This document shows, one piece after another, positions 15,622 through 25,216 of a DNA stretch of 64,000 nt; position 1 is the first letter of the stretch; every line of letters starts with the position of its first letter. This DNA comes from Phyllobacterium chamaecytisi (GTDB lineage Bacteria > Pseudomonadota > Alphaproteobacteria > Rhizobiales > Rhizobiaceae). The position numbers were made by a program, and so were the translations under genes. The stretch is from contig NZ_JAIQWW010000015.1 of the NCBI RefSeq assembly GCF_020164455.1, forward strand, positions 110,996 to 174,995, written 5' to 3'. The notes under the pieces were generated by a model. It saw only the letters and a program-made list of their open reading frames with translations, had not been told where the DNA came from and made no database searches.

Positions 15622-16331
15622 AATAGTTCCCTACGCCCTTTGATGAGAAGAGTATTTCTCTTCAGGATTTATTTGCGTTTTCGCTTAGTCCAATAAGTTC
15701 TTTTATTCATTTGCCTCAACCTGACAGTAAGCCCCCGCTACCCGTGTTGATTAATAGAGGATTAATAAATGCCGCGTGACGCGGTCGTGACATAAGCAGA
15801 GGATGAATTATGGGCTGATTCGAACTCTTGAAACCGATTTCGCGTGCAAAGACAGTGGTTGTCCGGATCTTGGCCTCCCCAATATTAATTATGTAGAACT
15901 CGTAGTTGCCGCTCCCTTGCCCCCATTTTGGGCACCGTGCTTAGAAAAAACGACCGTAGACGCTCATAACTTAAGGACTAGGCAGAGGGGCAACTCGCGC
16001 AGTGGGACGCAGCCAGGGGGTCTAAGCAAAATTGGTAGCTTTCGATTGGAGCCTTCGCGGCATAACGTCCGCTGGCTTGGATTTTATAGTATCTGTTCGG
16101 GATAATACGAGTATCAATCAGTAAACATAAGTACCGTATCTCGATATGAAGTATTTTTTCTATCGCAAAATCCTGCATCGACGGCTTTTGTTTGCTTGAA
16201 CCTGAAAGCATATGGAGCAGGCATCGTAACCTCGTCTGAAATGCATAGAGGTTTTGCTCGCTCCGATCAAAAATCGGAAAAATAATCATGAGTGGAAACA
16301 AAAACAATCAATATAACTGGCACCCAGGTAA
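15622..16331. promoter_or_regulatory. Region upstream of luxR2 with GTCACG direct repeat
   Basis: About 700 bp with no credible gene. On the minus strand, 15791-15775 reads GTCACG-ACCGC-GTCACG, the same spaced hexamers found upstream of luxR1, about 154 bp before the luxR2 start. The remainder (15800-16280) has scattered short frames without protein features. A 28-codon frame at 16288-16374 overlaps the start of the HlyD remnant and is probably fortuitous. Confidence 0.45.
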
Positions 16332-17196
16332 CAATGGCGATCCATCGGCATCGGCGCCAACGAACTGGAAATGATGGAGAGAAACATTTCGGCGCTTGAG
16401 TTTCGCCGAATTGGGCGCAACGCCCAGATTGATGCCACCAAGACTCAGGTCGACCTCCTGAAAAATGAGTGCAAGGCAAAATATTCGCTGTTCAAAAAGG
16501 GTCTGATGGCCCGCTCGGAGGTGAGCGTGCTCGAGCGTGCCGTCGCGGATGGAATAGGCACCATGGCGCGGCTTGATGCCGAGATCATGGAAGTCAACGC
16601 CCAGATCGAGAAATTTCAAAAGGAAATGATCCAGACCAAGGAAGCAGGCGGCGCTCGATGAAATTCAAAGCGCAGAAGCCGAGCTCGACACGATACGCGA
16701 ACAGACGCGGCAAGCCGCCAGCGTTTTGGACCGCACGGTAGTCAAGGCGCCCGTATCCGGAACGGTGATCCGACTATATTACCACACGTCTGGCGGCGTT
16801 ATCGAAACCGGCAAACCGATCGTCGAGATCCTGCCCACAGGTGTCCCGTTAATCATCGAAGCGCAGATTCCTCGCATGCAGATCGATGAGGTAAAGGAAG
16901 GGCAGGAAGCTCACGTGCGATTAAGTGGGCTAAACCAGCGCACGACCCCGATCATCAATGGGCGTGTCGACTACGTGTCGGCCGATTCCATGGCAGATAC
17001 GACGAGCGCGCAGAAACAGGACATCTATCTTGCGCGCATCAGCATCCCAGCCAACGAACTCGCCCGCATTCGTGGCTTTACCCCGACACCGGGCATGCCC
17101 GCGGATATTCTTATTCAAACGCATGAGCGCACATTCTTCGAATACCTGGCCAAGCCGGTTATCGACAGCATGTCACGGGCGTTCCGGGAGTACTGA
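16332..17196 (+). pseudogene. HlyD/PrsE-type membrane-fusion protein, truncated and frameshifted
   Basis: Remnant of a type I secretion periplasmic adaptor. The coiled-coil hairpin is readable at 16332-16661 (NELEMMERNISALEFRRIG, KNECKAKYSLFKKGLMARS). Around 16640-16650 the frame shifts. The second frame then gives QAALDEIQSAEAELDTIREQ, the lipoyl/beta-barrel core VVKAPVSGTVIRLYYHTSGG, and the PrsE-like C-terminus (PGMPADILIQTHERTFFEYL) to a stop at 17196. The N-terminal membrane segment and the first half of the family's usual 430 residues are missing. No ABC-transporter partner is present. It is the only export component near the putative RiPP operon. Confidence 0.85.
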
Positions 17197-17211
17197 GTCT
17201 ATGAATCTAAT

Positions 17212-17247
17212 GAAAACAGCGCCGGCAGCTAAGGGCTGCGGCGCTGT
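17212..17247 (-). terminator. Terminator for the DUF1127 gene (minus strand)
   Basis: Stem acagcgcc (17216-17223) pairs with ggcgctgt (17240-17247), extended by an inner gcagc/gctgc pairing. Read on the minus strand, it is followed by TTTTC. It lies 25 bp after the stop of the DUF1127 gene. Confidence 0.75.
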
Positions 17248-17271
17248 CAATTCAACGGCACGAATGTCTGA

Positions 17272-17415
17272 CTAGATGCAGGCCATCCAGGCAATACGGC
17301 GAATGTCGGTGCGTGCGATCCCAAGATCAGCAAGGTTGCGATCGGTGCACGAACGCAGTTCGTGAAGGTTCTGCCGGTACTGACGATATTTGTGAATACG
17401 GTTGCGAAGGCTCAT
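17272..17415 (-). CDS. DUF1127 mini-protein, 47 aa
   Basis: Arg-rich small protein beginning MSLRNRIHKYRQYRQNLHEL, with the DUF1127 core LRSCTDRDLADLGIARTDI and ending RRIAWMACI. Such proteins are common in alphaproteobacteria; short members have been linked to RNA turnover and to phosphate, carbon and stress responses. The start ATG at 17415 follows an AAAGGGG-type site and its own terminator follows. It is apparently a single-gene transcript. Confidence 0.85.
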   Translation of the reverse strand: MSLRNRIHKYRQYRQNLHELRSCTDRNLADLGIARTDIRRIAWMACI

Positions 17416-17635
17416 TGGTCTTACCCCTTTTATTGCCCTCCCTGGAAATAACTATGCTTCGATTTGTATCGATTTAAAACTGCAAATGTTGCAGAGCAGC
17501 ATTGCTTATGGTGCATAGCGGTATAGGGCCGATATGAGCGCTCGCTGTCAGCTGTCGATGCGGGGCTTTTCATTGACAGATACTTGCGGCTATACAAGGA
17601 AGAGCACGATCCTTCTGTCTGTTCAGGATAAACCA

Positions 17636-18934
17636 TTGTCACAGCCGGTAACTACCACTCGAGACGGGCTTGAGGAAAGACTGGCGCGTCTGACGGCACG
17701 CGACAAAGATGAGCGCGTCTTCGTCAAGCTCTATCCCGAAACCGCCCGCCGCGAGGCTGATGCTGCCGATCGGCGTCGGCGCGAGGGCGCGCGTCTTGGA
17801 CCGCTCGACGGGCGGATTGTGTCGATCAAGGATCTCTTCGACGTCGCCGGTGAACCGACCCTGGCCGGTTCAATCATCCGGCGTACCGCCAATCCGGCAA
17901 TTGCCGACGCTCTCATTGTTGAAAGACTACGTGCTGCCGGGGCGGTGATCATCGGCAAGACGATCATGACCGAATTTGCCTTCACTGCTGTCGGTCTGAA
18001 CCCGCACTATCCGATAGCGCCGAATGCCGTCGATCCGGATCGCGTCGCAGGCGGATCGTCCACTGGTGCAGGCATATCGGTGGTGGAGGATACCAGCGAA
18101 ATCTCCATAGGCTCGGATACGGGAGGGTCGGTTCGTATTCCCGCAGCGCTGAATGGAGTCGTTGGATTCAAACCGACAGCCAAGCGTGTGCCGCTGCAAG
18201 GTGCTTTTCCGCTGTCGCCAAGTCTCGATTCCATCGGGCCATTGGCGCGGTCGGCTACCGATTGCGCGATCGCCGATGCTGTTATGGCCGGGGAGACGAT
18301 CCCGGTCCCTGAGGCGATTTTCCTGAATGGACTGCGGATAGGTGTGCCGCGAGGGCAACTGCTCGCGGAGGTGGAAAAGCCGATTGCCGATGCTTTCGAA
18401 CAATGCCTGCAGGTTTGCGCAAAAGCAGGAGCGATCATCGCCGATTGTTCGGTTGATGATCTGATCGATGCGTTGGCTCAGGCGACGTCGATCGGTTCTA
18501 TCGCTGGTATTGAAGCCAGCCGGATTCATGCTGAGTGGCTGCATGATGAGACGCTCGACGTTGACCAGCGTGTCCAGCGTCCGCTGTTGCGTCGTCTTGG
18601 TGTTTCCGAATCCGACTATATCCAGCTGATGCAGAAGCGGCAGGCGCTGGTGCGGCAGATGGATCAACGAATTTCCGCCTTTGATCTGTTCGCCCTGCCG
18701 ACGACACCTATTGCCGCACCAACGATCGTCTCGGTGAGGGACGACGCCGTTTACAAGCAGGTTGAGACGCTGCTCCTGCGCAATACGCAGGTCGCCAATC
18801 AGTTCGATCTGACGGCGATCAGTCTGCCAATGCCGGGCCTGACTTTGCCGGGCGGACTGATGCTTGTCGCTCAACATGGTGCGGACAGGCGGCTGCTGGC
18901 CATGGCTCTGTCCGTGGAACAGCTTCTATCCTGA
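17636..18934 (+). CDS. Amidase-signature family hydrolase
   Basis: Ser-cisSer-Lys hydrolase of amides, related to AtzF/GatA-type amidases; substrate unknown. About 432 residues. The catalytic Lys lies in RIVSIKDLFDVAGEPT, the Gly/Ser loop in AGGSSTGAGISV and the nucleophile region in SIGSDTGGSVRIPAALNG. The start is uncertain: a TTG at 17636 has AGGAT six bases upstream and fits the family N-terminus (LEERLARLTARDKDERV). An in-frame ATG at 17534 would add 34 residues with no protein-like character. The next genes (Dabb protein, glycerate kinase) follow on the same strand after 115 bp. Confidence 0.87.
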   Translation: MSQPVTTTRDGLEERLARLTARDKDERVFVKLYPETARREADAADRRRREGARLGPLDGRIVSIKDLFDVAGEPTLAGSIIRRTANPAIADALIVERLRAAGAVIIGKTIMTEFAFTAVGLNPHYPIAPNAVDPDRVAGGSSTGAGISVVEDTSEISIGSDTGGSVRIPAALNGVVGFKPTAKRVPLQGAFPLSPSLDSIGPLARSATDCAIADAVMAGETIPVPEAIFLNGLRIGVPRGQLLAEVEKPIADAFEQCLQVCAKAGAIIADCSVDDLIDALAQATSIGSIAGIEASRIHAEWLHDETLDVDQRVQRPLLRRLGVSESDYIQLMQKRQALVRQMDQRISAFDLFALPTTPIAAPTIVSVRDDAVYKQVETLLLRNTQVANQFDLTAISLPMPGLTLPGGLMLVAQHGADRRLLAMALSVEQLLS

Positions 18935-19049
18935 GCTATATAGTCGCCGGCCCATTTGAAATGATAATTATGAAACAACTCGAAATAGCCCTCGCAATTT
19001 CCGGGAATCTCGTCAGGATGCGCCACGCCTCACAAGGAAAGTTACTTTT

Positions 19050-19361
19050 ATGATCCGTCATTGTGTGTTTATGCGTTTTCGTGGCGACGTGCCGTCGTTG
19101 GACCGCCAATCCATTTACCGCGATCTTCAAACTTTGTGCGCAAAGCTGCCGGGCGCGCTAACCATCACGTCCGGGGCGAATGTCAGTCCTGAGGAGGGCA
19201 TGGACAAGCGATTTTCTGAAGGCTTTATCCTCGATTTTGCCGATGCGGCAGCGCGTGACGCCTATCTTGTTCATCCGGAACACCAGGAAATTGCAGGGCG
19301 GATCGTTGCTTCGACCGCAGGTGGCACTGACGGTGTTTTTGTTTTTGATATGGAAGTTTGA
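19050..19361 (+). CDS. Dabb (stress-responsive A/B barrel) domain protein
   Basis: 103-residue ferredoxin-like alpha/beta-barrel protein. It starts MIRHCVFMRFRGDVP, has EGFILDFADAAARDAYLVHP in the middle and ends with the beta strand GVFVFDMEV, as in the Dabb family. Members are usually small dimers with stress-related or unknown roles. The stop lies five bases before the likely start of the glycerate kinase gene, so the two are co-translated. Confidence 0.85.
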   Translation: MIRHCVFMRFRGDVPSLDRQSIYRDLQTLCAKLPGALTITSGANVSPEEGMDKRFSEGFILDFADAAARDAYLVHPEHQEIAGRIVASTAGGTDGVFVFDMEV

Positions 19362-19366
19362 GACCG

Positions 19367-20638
19367 ATGCAGGATAAGGAATTTTTCACGAAGCTGTTTC
19401 AGGCTGCAGTCGAAGCGGCGGATCCGGAGCGGACCATTGCAGCGCATCTTCCACCGAAGCCAAAAGGACGGACCATCGTCATTGGCGCAGGCAAAGGCTC
19501 GGCGCAAATGACCAGCGCTTTCGAGAAAGCGTGGGCCGCGAAACATGGAGATACTCCGCTCGAAGGACTTGTCGTCACACGCTATGGATTCGGTGCGCCT
19601 TGCAAACATATCGAGATCATCGAAGCGTCGCACCCGGTTCCGGACGCTGCAGGATTGGTGGCTTCCAAGCGCCTGCTTGAAATAGTGTCGGGGCTGACAG
19701 AAGACGATCTTGTCGTCGCGTTGATCTCCGGTGGCGGTTCTGCGCTGTTGCCGTCTCCGCCGCAAGGCATGACGCTTGAGGATGAAATCACCGTCAACAA
19801 GATGCTCCTTGCATCCGGTGCGCCAATCGCGGCGATGAATGCTGTGCGTAAGCATCTGTCAACCATAAAGGGTGGGCGTCTGGCTGCGGCGGCTCACCCG
19901 GCGCGTGTCTATTCGCTGATCGTCTCGGACATTCCCGGCGACAATCCCGCCTTCGTGGCTTCCGGCCCCACTGTGACCGATGAAACGACGCGGGAGGATG
20001 CCTTGAAGATCGTCGAGCGCTACAGTCTTGACCTGCCAGCAGCAGCGCTCGCGCACCTTCACTCAGCAAACGCCGATGCGCCCAAACCCTCCGATGCGGT
20101 TTTTGCCGGCCACGAGTATCATGTGATTGCCTCAGCCGGTGTGTCGCTTGAGGCAGCGGCGAAGGCCGCGCGCAATTTAGGCGTCGAGGCAGTCATACTC
20201 TCCGATGCAATCGAGGGCGAAGCACGTGAAGTCGCACACGTCCATGCGGCAATGGCGAAACAGGTCCTTGCCAAGGATCAACCATTCAAAAAACCCGTCG
20301 TCATACTGTCCGGCGGAGAGACGACTGTGACAGTGCGGGGCAAGGGCAAGGGCGGTCGCAACAGCGAATTCCTTCTGTCGCTTGCGATCGATATCGATGG
20401 AGCAGACGGGATCACCGCCTTTGCGGCAGACACCGACGGCATCGACGGTTCCGAAGACAATGCCGGCGCATTTGCCGATAGCACCAGCATTCCGCGGTTA
20501 TTTGCCAAAGGGCAAGACGCATCGGCCCTACTCAACAAAAATGATGCCTGGACAGCATTTGTTGCGATCGACGATTTGTTCGTCCCCGGTCCTACCGGCA
20601 CCAATGTCAACGATCTGCGAGCCATTCTCATTCGTTGA
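19367..20638 (+). CDS. Glycerate 2-kinase (GckA/TtuD type, DUF4147/MOFRL)
   Basis: Cytoplasmic class II glycerate kinase, about 423 residues; it phosphorylates D-glycerate to 2-phosphoglycerate in the serine cycle, or in tartrate and glyoxylate use. The N-terminal DUF4147 domain has TIVIGAGKGSAQMTSAFEKA, EASHPVPDAAGL, ALISGGGSALL and NAVRKHLSTIKGGRLA. The C-terminal MOFRL domain has VILSGGETTVTV, GKGGRNSEFLLSLA, FAADTDGIDGSEDNAGAF and PTGTNVNDLRAI. ATG 19367 (GGAAG ten bases upstream) is preferred to an in-frame TTG at 19358 that overlaps the upstream stop. Confidence 0.93.
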   Translation: MQDKEFFTKLFQAAVEAADPERTIAAHLPPKPKGRTIVIGAGKGSAQMTSAFEKAWAAKHGDTPLEGLVVTRYGFGAPCKHIEIIEASHPVPDAAGLVASKRLLEIVSGLTEDDLVVALISGGGSALLPSPPQGMTLEDEITVNKMLLASGAPIAAMNAVRKHLSTIKGGRLAAAAHPARVYSLIVSDIPGDNPAFVASGPTVTDETTREDALKIVERYSLDLPAAALAHLHSANADAPKPSDAVFAGHEYHVIASAGVSLEAAAKAARNLGVEAVILSDAIEGEAREVAHVHAAMAKQVLAKDQPFKKPVVILSGGETTVTVRGKGKGGRNSEFLLSLAIDIDGADGITAFAADTDGIDGSEDNAGAFADSTSIPRLFAKGQDASALLNKNDAWTAFVAIDDLFVPGPTGTNVNDLRAILIR

Positions 20639-20767
20639 TTGTCGGCTGACGGACGCTTAATCGCCATCTTTGGGTGGTCAACAGTGGCCGATTCATGCCA
20701 GCGTGAACTTGGCATGCAACACAACGATCCGCGCCATCGTCCGGCGCAATATCCAAAGGAAAGTCGA

Positions 20768-20983
20768 ATGCGGATAGCACTGTCCCTGATCGCTCTGTCT
20801 CTCATGGTCGTCACGGGTTGCACCACCACACCAAAGACGACCACTCCCGCGGGACCTTCACCTGCCAAGGATACGCATTTTGTCCCGCCACCCAAATCCC
20901 TTACACAGCGCGCAACTCCCTCCAAGGAGCCCAGCCTGAGTGAGTCGGCTGCCGCGGCTGCAGCGAAGCCTGCCGCACAGTAA
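20768..20983 (+). CDS. Small lipoprotein, 71 aa
   Basis: Signal peptide MRIALSLIALSLMVVTGC with a lipobox ending at Cys18, then a low-complexity Thr/Pro/Ala/Ser region (TTPKTTTPAGPSPAKD) and an Ala-rich tail. A good AAAGGAAAG ribosome site precedes ATG 20768. Probably a small outer-membrane lipoprotein of unknown function. A bidirectional terminator follows 107 bp downstream. Confidence 0.72.
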   Translation: MRIALSLIALSLMVVTGCTTTPKTTTPAGPSPAKDTHFVPPPKSLTQRATPSKEPSLSESAAAAAAKPAAQ

Positions 20984-21431
20984 CCCCATTTTTGCTATGC
21001 GACGCCGTCTCCGACTACATACGTTGGGGCGGCGTTTTGTATTTATACGGCAGGTCAATTTCTGGAGAGGCACGGGGCCCAAAACAACAAAACCCACCGC
21101 GGGAGGAGGTGCGGTGGGTTTCGTTGGTTATGGAGGGCCTTCTGGGAGGAGAAGAGGCCATCCGTTTCGACAGGGCCGGGAGGAGGTGACGCTGTCGAAA
21201 ATTCCTGATTCGAGAATAACTCAACTGTCCTGATTTAATACAGACAATATTGCATAGCAGTAATGCATTTTGTGCAATGCAGCAATCTCATCGCCGAAGC
21301 GTCACGCTCCGATCACGGCCAATTGACTATCTATTAGGAACGGAACCAGTCCCCATCCGTTAATAATCCATGAACGAGGCTTATATGGCGATAAACGCTG
21401 GCCTCCAGGTGTGGTTGGAAGGGGCAGGAAA
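20984..21431. other. Intergenic region with terminator, no gene seen
   Basis: 448 bp between the lipoprotein gene and the secreted-protein gene. It contains the strong hairpin at 21090-21121. The remainder (21200-21400) is AT-rich and should hold the promoter of the next gene. Short open frames here show no protein features. Confidence 0.4.
21090..21121 (+). terminator. Rho-independent terminator, 11-bp perfect stem
   Basis: aaacccaccgc (21090-21100) pairs perfectly with gcggtgggttt (21111-21121) around a 10-base loop. The T-rich right arm runs into tcgtt; the A-rich left flank gives a T-tract on the other strand, so it may work both ways. It serves the lipoprotein gene. Confidence 0.82.
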
Positions 21432-21788
21432 ATGCGCTTCTACAAATCATCGATACCCATTCTCGCAGCGGCGCTCTTTACGTCGGCTGCTGTATTGCCG
21501 GCCAATGCGTTCAATATCAAAAATCAGACAGAAGTGCCGGAGGACGTTAGCGAGGTCAGCAACAGACAATTCGAACGGGCTGCCTTGCTTGAAGCCAGAG
21601 CCTATATTTGCGGAACCGATGAAGCCAGCGAAGCGGCGATGAAAGCGGGGATGCGGGAAACTGGACTGCCGGAAGATATAGCGGTCGAAATTGTTTCTGA
21701 TCTCGCTTCTGGCCACATCGACAAGGCAGAAGAGTCCGGATCGAAAGAAATATGCGGCAAGGCCAAAGTGCAACTTTCTGGTTTTTAG
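21432..21788 (+). CDS. Secreted protein with two cysteines, 118 aa
   Basis: Signal peptide MRFYKSSIPILAAALFTSAA with likely cleavage after PANA (about residue 26). The mature part is an acidic, helical domain with one Cys in AYICGTDEAS and another in KEICGKAKVQ, which could form a disulfide in the periplasm. ATG 21432 directly follows GGCAGG. Monocistronic by spacing. No named family recognised. Confidence 0.7.
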   Translation: MRFYKSSIPILAAALFTSAAVLPANAFNIKNQTEVPEDVSEVSNRQFERAALLEARAYICGTDEASEAAMKAGMRETGLPEDIAVEIVSDLASGHIDKAEESGSKEICGKAKVQLSGF

Positions 21789-22132
21789 CCGAGATTATTC
21801 GGTGGTCGAATAAAATATCTCAATGCATTCATTCACTTGTAAATCGATCAGTAAAATTTTAGAATAAATTTATAGATTAACGCCATTTATTCACGAATAT
21901 TTGTAGTAATTAAAGGGCTTTTCAATTCGCGTATTTTGAGATTAATGTCATTAGCGCAGTCTTGGTGGAATCAACAAAACATAATTAACCATCGCTAGAA
22001 ATTCCGTCGAAAGTATCGGGGAATTTGTTGATAAGCACATTGGTCGCATGGCTTTTGTCCTTGCACTAATGCGAGAAGATTTTAGTGGGATACAACTCAC
22101 TATTGCGGTTCACGGGATATGGAGAGAACAGC
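21789..22132. other. AT-rich intergenic region, no gene seen
   Basis: 344 bp, with 21800-21980 very AT-rich. No hairpin or repeat stands out. It presumably holds the promoter of the 67-residue gene that follows. Confidence 0.35.
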
Positions 22133-22336
22133 ATGAACAAGAGAGCACAAACACTCGAAGTATTAAAAACAGAACTCTCAAAATTGTGCACCCTGGCGGA
22201 CAATGCAGGTTTCGAGATGATTGCCTATTTCATCGAAACTGCGATCCGTGAATCCGATGAGCAGTTGTCGCAGGAAACCCGCGCCGTGGTCGGCATGGAA
22301 CTGCGCCTGGAATCGTCCCGCTCCCGCCACCTCTGA
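22133..22336 (+). CDS. Small helical protein, 67 aa
   Basis: MNKRAQTLEVLKTELSKLCT, then LADNAGFEMIAYFIETAIRE and an Arg/Ser tail; probably an all-helical cytoplasmic protein. GGAGAGA seven bases before ATG 22133 supports the start. It resembles the many short conserved hypothetical proteins of rhizobia; no domain name can be given. Confidence 0.68.
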   Translation: MNKRAQTLEVLKTELSKLCTLADNAGFEMIAYFIETAIRESDEQLSQETRAVVGMELRLESSRSRHL

Positions 22337-22423
22337 ATCTCATCCGTCCTATTCAATCAAGCTTCAATTTTTGTGAATCATGAAATCGCACCCAGTTATT
22401 GTGCGCTTTCGCCGATCGCCTAT

Positions 22424-23452
22424 ATGAAGGCAATGACCCCGCTATCTGTCCTTGACCTTTCACCGATTGTCGCCGGCAGCGATGCCGCACAATCCCTCCG
22501 TAATTCGCTGGATCTTGCGCAAAACGCGGAGCGACTCGGCTATAACCGCCTTTGGCTTGCCGAGCATCATAGCATGCGCGGTATCGCCAGCGCGGCGACA
22601 GCCGTTGTCATCGCGCATGTTGCGGCTGGTACGTCGAAAATCCGGCTTGGTGCCGGTGGTATCATGCTGCCGAACCATTCACCGTTGATGGTGGCGGAAG
22701 CATTCGGCACTTTGGCTTCCCTGCATCCGGGCCGTATCGATCTCGGCGTCGGCCGCGCACCGGGCACGGATCAGATCACCGCCCAGGCGCTGCGTCGAAA
22801 TCTCGATCAGGACATCAACGGCTTCCCGCAGGATGTGGTCGAGTTGATGGGATATTTCCGCGATCCCGAGCCGGGCCAGCGCGTCATAGCTGTTCCCGGC
22901 GCCGGAACGAAAGTGCCTGTCTGGATATTGGGCTCCAGCCTCTTCGGCGCACAGCTCGCGGCGGCACTCGGCCTGCCTTATGCCTTCGCATCGCATTTTG
23001 CACCGGCTGAAATGGAGCGGGCGGTCGAGATTTACCGAACACGGTTCGAACCCTCGGAATATCTCGACAAGCCGTATGTGATGCTGGGACTTAACGTCTT
23101 CGCCGCAGAAACCGATGACGAGGCAAAGCTTCTGCAAACATCGCAGCAGCAGGCTTTCGTCAATCTGCGAACAGGCAATCCCGGACCATTACCAGCGCCA
23201 GTGCGAGGCTATGAAGAAACGCTCGACCTCCACGCGAAGGCGATTTTGCGTCAGGCGCTATCCTGCTCAGTCGTCGGGTCGCCGGAGACCGTCAAAGCCG
23301 GCGTTCAGGATTTCATTGTGCGCACGGGCGCAGACGAGATTATGGTGACAGGCCAGATTTTCGATCATCCAGCAAGAATCCGCTCTTACGAGATTCTCGC
23401 TGAAACCATGATCAAGCGGCCTGAAGCTGCGCCGCTAAGCCGCCTCGCGTAG
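22424..23452 (+). CDS. LLM-class flavin-dependent oxidoreductase
   Basis: Bacterial-luciferase-like monooxygenase of about 342 residues (LLM group 1). It begins [20 protein letters not shown] and continues with [56 protein letters not shown] and [20 protein letters not shown], all standard for the family. Substrate unknown. The start is uncertain: ATG 22424 and ATG 22433 are both possible and neither has a well-spaced ribosome site. Its last 18 bp overlap the 3' end of ureG on the opposite strand. Confidence 0.88.
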   Translation: MKAMTPLSVLDLSPIVAGSDAAQSLRNSLDLAQNAERLGYNRLWLAEHHSMRGIASAATAVVIAHVAAGTSKIRLGAGGIMLPNHSPLMVAEAFGTLASLHPGRIDLGVGRAPGTDQITAQALRRNLDQDINGFPQDVVELMGYFRDPEPGQRVIAVPGAGTKVPVWILGSSLFGAQLAAALGLPYAFASHFAPAEMERAVEIYRTRFEPSEYLDKPYVMLGLNVFAAETDDEAKLLQTSQQQAFVNLRTGNPGPLPAPVRGYEETLDLHAKAILRQALSCSVVGSPETVKAGVQDFIVRTGADEIMVTGQIFDHPARIRSYEILAETMIKRPEAAPLSRLA

Positions 23453-24058
23453 ACCGCCTGCCGCTTCGATAAAGGCGATCACGTCGTCTAGGCCGTTTCT
23501 GCGCAGCATGTCGGTGAACACATAGGGCTTCGCTCCACGCTGGACCTTGGTATCCGCGTCCATCACATCGAGATCAGCGCCGACATAGGGCGCAAGGTCC
23601 TTTTTGTTGATGATCAGCAAATCCGAGCGCGTAATACCGGGCCCGCCCTTGCGCGGTATTTTTTCGCCTTGGCAAACCGAAATCACATAGATGGTCAAGT
23701 CGGCGAGATCAGGTGAGAAAGTCGCGGCCAGATTGTCCCCGCCGGACTCGATGAAGACGATGTCGAGGTCGGGATGGCGCTTGTTCATCTCGGCGATGGC
23801 TTGCAGGTTTATCGTCGCGTCTTCCCGGATGGCCGTGTGCGGGCAACCGCCGGTCTCGACACCCATGATCCGGTCTTCGGGCAGGGCTTGCAGCCGGTTG
23901 AGGATCAGCGCGTCTTCCTTCGTGTAGATATCATTGGTGACCACAGCGATGGAATAGCGGTGGCGCAGCGCTTTACACAGCATTTCGGTGACGGTGGTCT
24001 TGCCGGAGCCAACCGGTCCGCCGATCCCGATGCGAAGCGGTCCGTTTTGCGAAATCAT
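23435..24058 (-). CDS. ureG: Urease accessory GTPase UreG
   Basis: 207-residue SIMIBI GTPase that drives GTP-dependent nickel insertion into urease. The P-loop is [13 protein letters not shown] at residues 10-22, with [25 protein letters not shown] (the Cys-Pro-His nickel site), [14 protein letters not shown] and the NKKD base-recognition motif. It overlaps ureF by 4 bp and is the last gene of the minus-strand urease operon. Its 3' end overlaps the convergent LLM gene. Confidence 0.97.
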   Translation of the reverse strand: MISQNGPLRIGIGGPVGSGKTTVTEMLCKALRHRYSIAVVTNDIYTKEDALILNRLQALPEDRIMGVETGGCPHTAIREDATINLQAIAEMNKRHPDLDIVFIESGGDNLAATFSPDLADLTIYVISVCQGEKIPRKGGPGITRSDLLIINKKDLAPYVGADLDVMDADTKVQRGAKPYVFTDMLRRNGLDDVIAFIEAAGGLREAA

Positions 24059-24729
24059 GAGCGAAATACCCTCGAATATTGTGTTTCATGTTGCATGGCC
24101 ATGATGTCGGACATGATGGCCGCCGAGCCCAGATCATCAAGGCTGGAACGCGCGGCACGCTCAGTGACCGCCACGATTTGCGTTTCCATTGCCGCCATCA
24201 ATGATACGCCATGGCTTTGTCCGAGCGGCACCAACCGCACGGCGCCTTGAATTAGGTTGGAAACGACGGCGTGAAGATAGGCGGCAAGCGCTGGTTCACA
24301 TGCAACCTTGTTCCGGGCTGCAACCATGGCGACGGCGACGGGATAGGGCATTTCTTTTGCCGCGCCGGATTCCGCGTTGCTCCAGTGTCCAATAGCCTGC
24401 ACGAAAGCATTGCCTTGCAGCATGGTCTCCATGTGCCGCTCTTTCGAACCTGCCATCGCCTCCCCGAGCTCTGATTGTTCGAGGCAGCTGCCACCCGTAT
24501 CCGCTTCCCCCCAGCTTGCCGCAAATAAAACCGCATCGTTCCAGACCGAGCCGTGGTTCATGAGGTCAGCAAGCCAGCCCTGCAATGATGCCTTGTCGTG
24601 GATCAAACCATCATGCACTGCCCGCTCGATGCCATGACTGTAGGAAAACGCCCCGACAGGAAAAGCTGGGGAAAGCCATGTCATTAGGCGCAGAAGCGCG
24701 GTGTTTGGGGCAAGGTCAGCCATGGGCAT
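24055..24729 (-). CDS. ureF: Urease accessory protein UreF
   Basis: About 224 residues; binds the UreD-apourease complex and acts as the checkpoint for UreG. Family features are [47 protein letters not shown] and a C-terminus rich in Ala and Leu ([17 protein letters not shown]). The start ATG 24729, or ATG 24723, lies within the last codons of ureE. A longer open frame upstream is just the ureE His-rich tail read in another frame. Confidence 0.95.
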   Translation of the reverse strand: MPMADLAPNTALLRLMTWLSPAFPVGAFSYSHGIERAVHDGLIHDKASLQGWLADLMNHGSVWNDAVLFAASWGEADTGGSCLEQSELGEAMAGSKERHMETMLQGNAFVQAIGHWSNAESGAAKEMPYPVAVAMVAARNKVACEPALAAYLHAVVSNLIQGAVRLVPLGQSHGVSLMAAMETQIVAVTERAARSSLDDLGSAAIMSDIMAMQHETQYSRVFRS

Positions 24730-25216
24730 GATCGTGGTGTTGATGATCATGGTCATGATCATGCGCGTGCGAATGCCCATGCCCGCTATGATATGCCCCG
24801 TGCAGTGGATGGAATGGCGCAGTGATCTCGGTAACCTTCGCCCCAAGACCTAGCAGCATCGCCTTGATCACGTGATCGCGCAGGATGACGATGCGGCTTT
24901 CTTCCAGTTGCGCCGGCAGATGACGATTGCCGAGATGCCAGGCGAGTTCCGACAGATGCCGGCGATCCCGTGGCGTGATCGCGTAGAGCGCTTCGTCCGC
25001 CGCAATGATCTCGGCCATTGTCCCATCTTCAAGAATGAGCACGTCGCCATGCTCGAACGCGATAGCCTCGGGCAAATCGACAAGGATTTGTTCACCCTGC
25101 TCTAGTGTCAGCACCTTGCGCCGCAAATGCCGCTCGTCATGGGCCAGTACAACGCGATCGAACGGCGTGCCGTGATAATGCCCGGCATGGCTATGGCTGG
25201 TGACGCGCTTCATCAC
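24716..25216 (-). CDS. ureE: Urease nickel metallochaperone UreE, His-rich tail
   Basis: 166 residues. The N-terminal peptide-binding domain ([19 protein letters not shown]) is followed by the metal-binding domain ([20 protein letters not shown], with the conserved HLGNRH). The last 26 residues form a His/Asp-rich nickel-storage tail ([20 protein letters not shown]). The N-terminus also has several His ([10 protein letters not shown]). It overlaps the DinB-like gene by 4 bp and ureF by 14 bp. Confidence 0.96.
   Translation of the reverse strand: MMKRVTSHSHAGHYHGTPFDRVVLAHDERHLRRKVLTLEQGEQILVDLPEAIAFEHGDVLILEDGTMAEIIAADEALYAITPRDRRHLSELAWHLGNRHLPAQLEESRIVILRDHVIKAMLLGLGAKVTEITAPFHPLHGAYHSGHGHSHAHDHDHDHQHHDHAHG

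Noticed and set aside
15803..16307. Short frames between luxR2 and the HlyD remnant
   Set aside because: No ribosome site or domain; probably non-coding.
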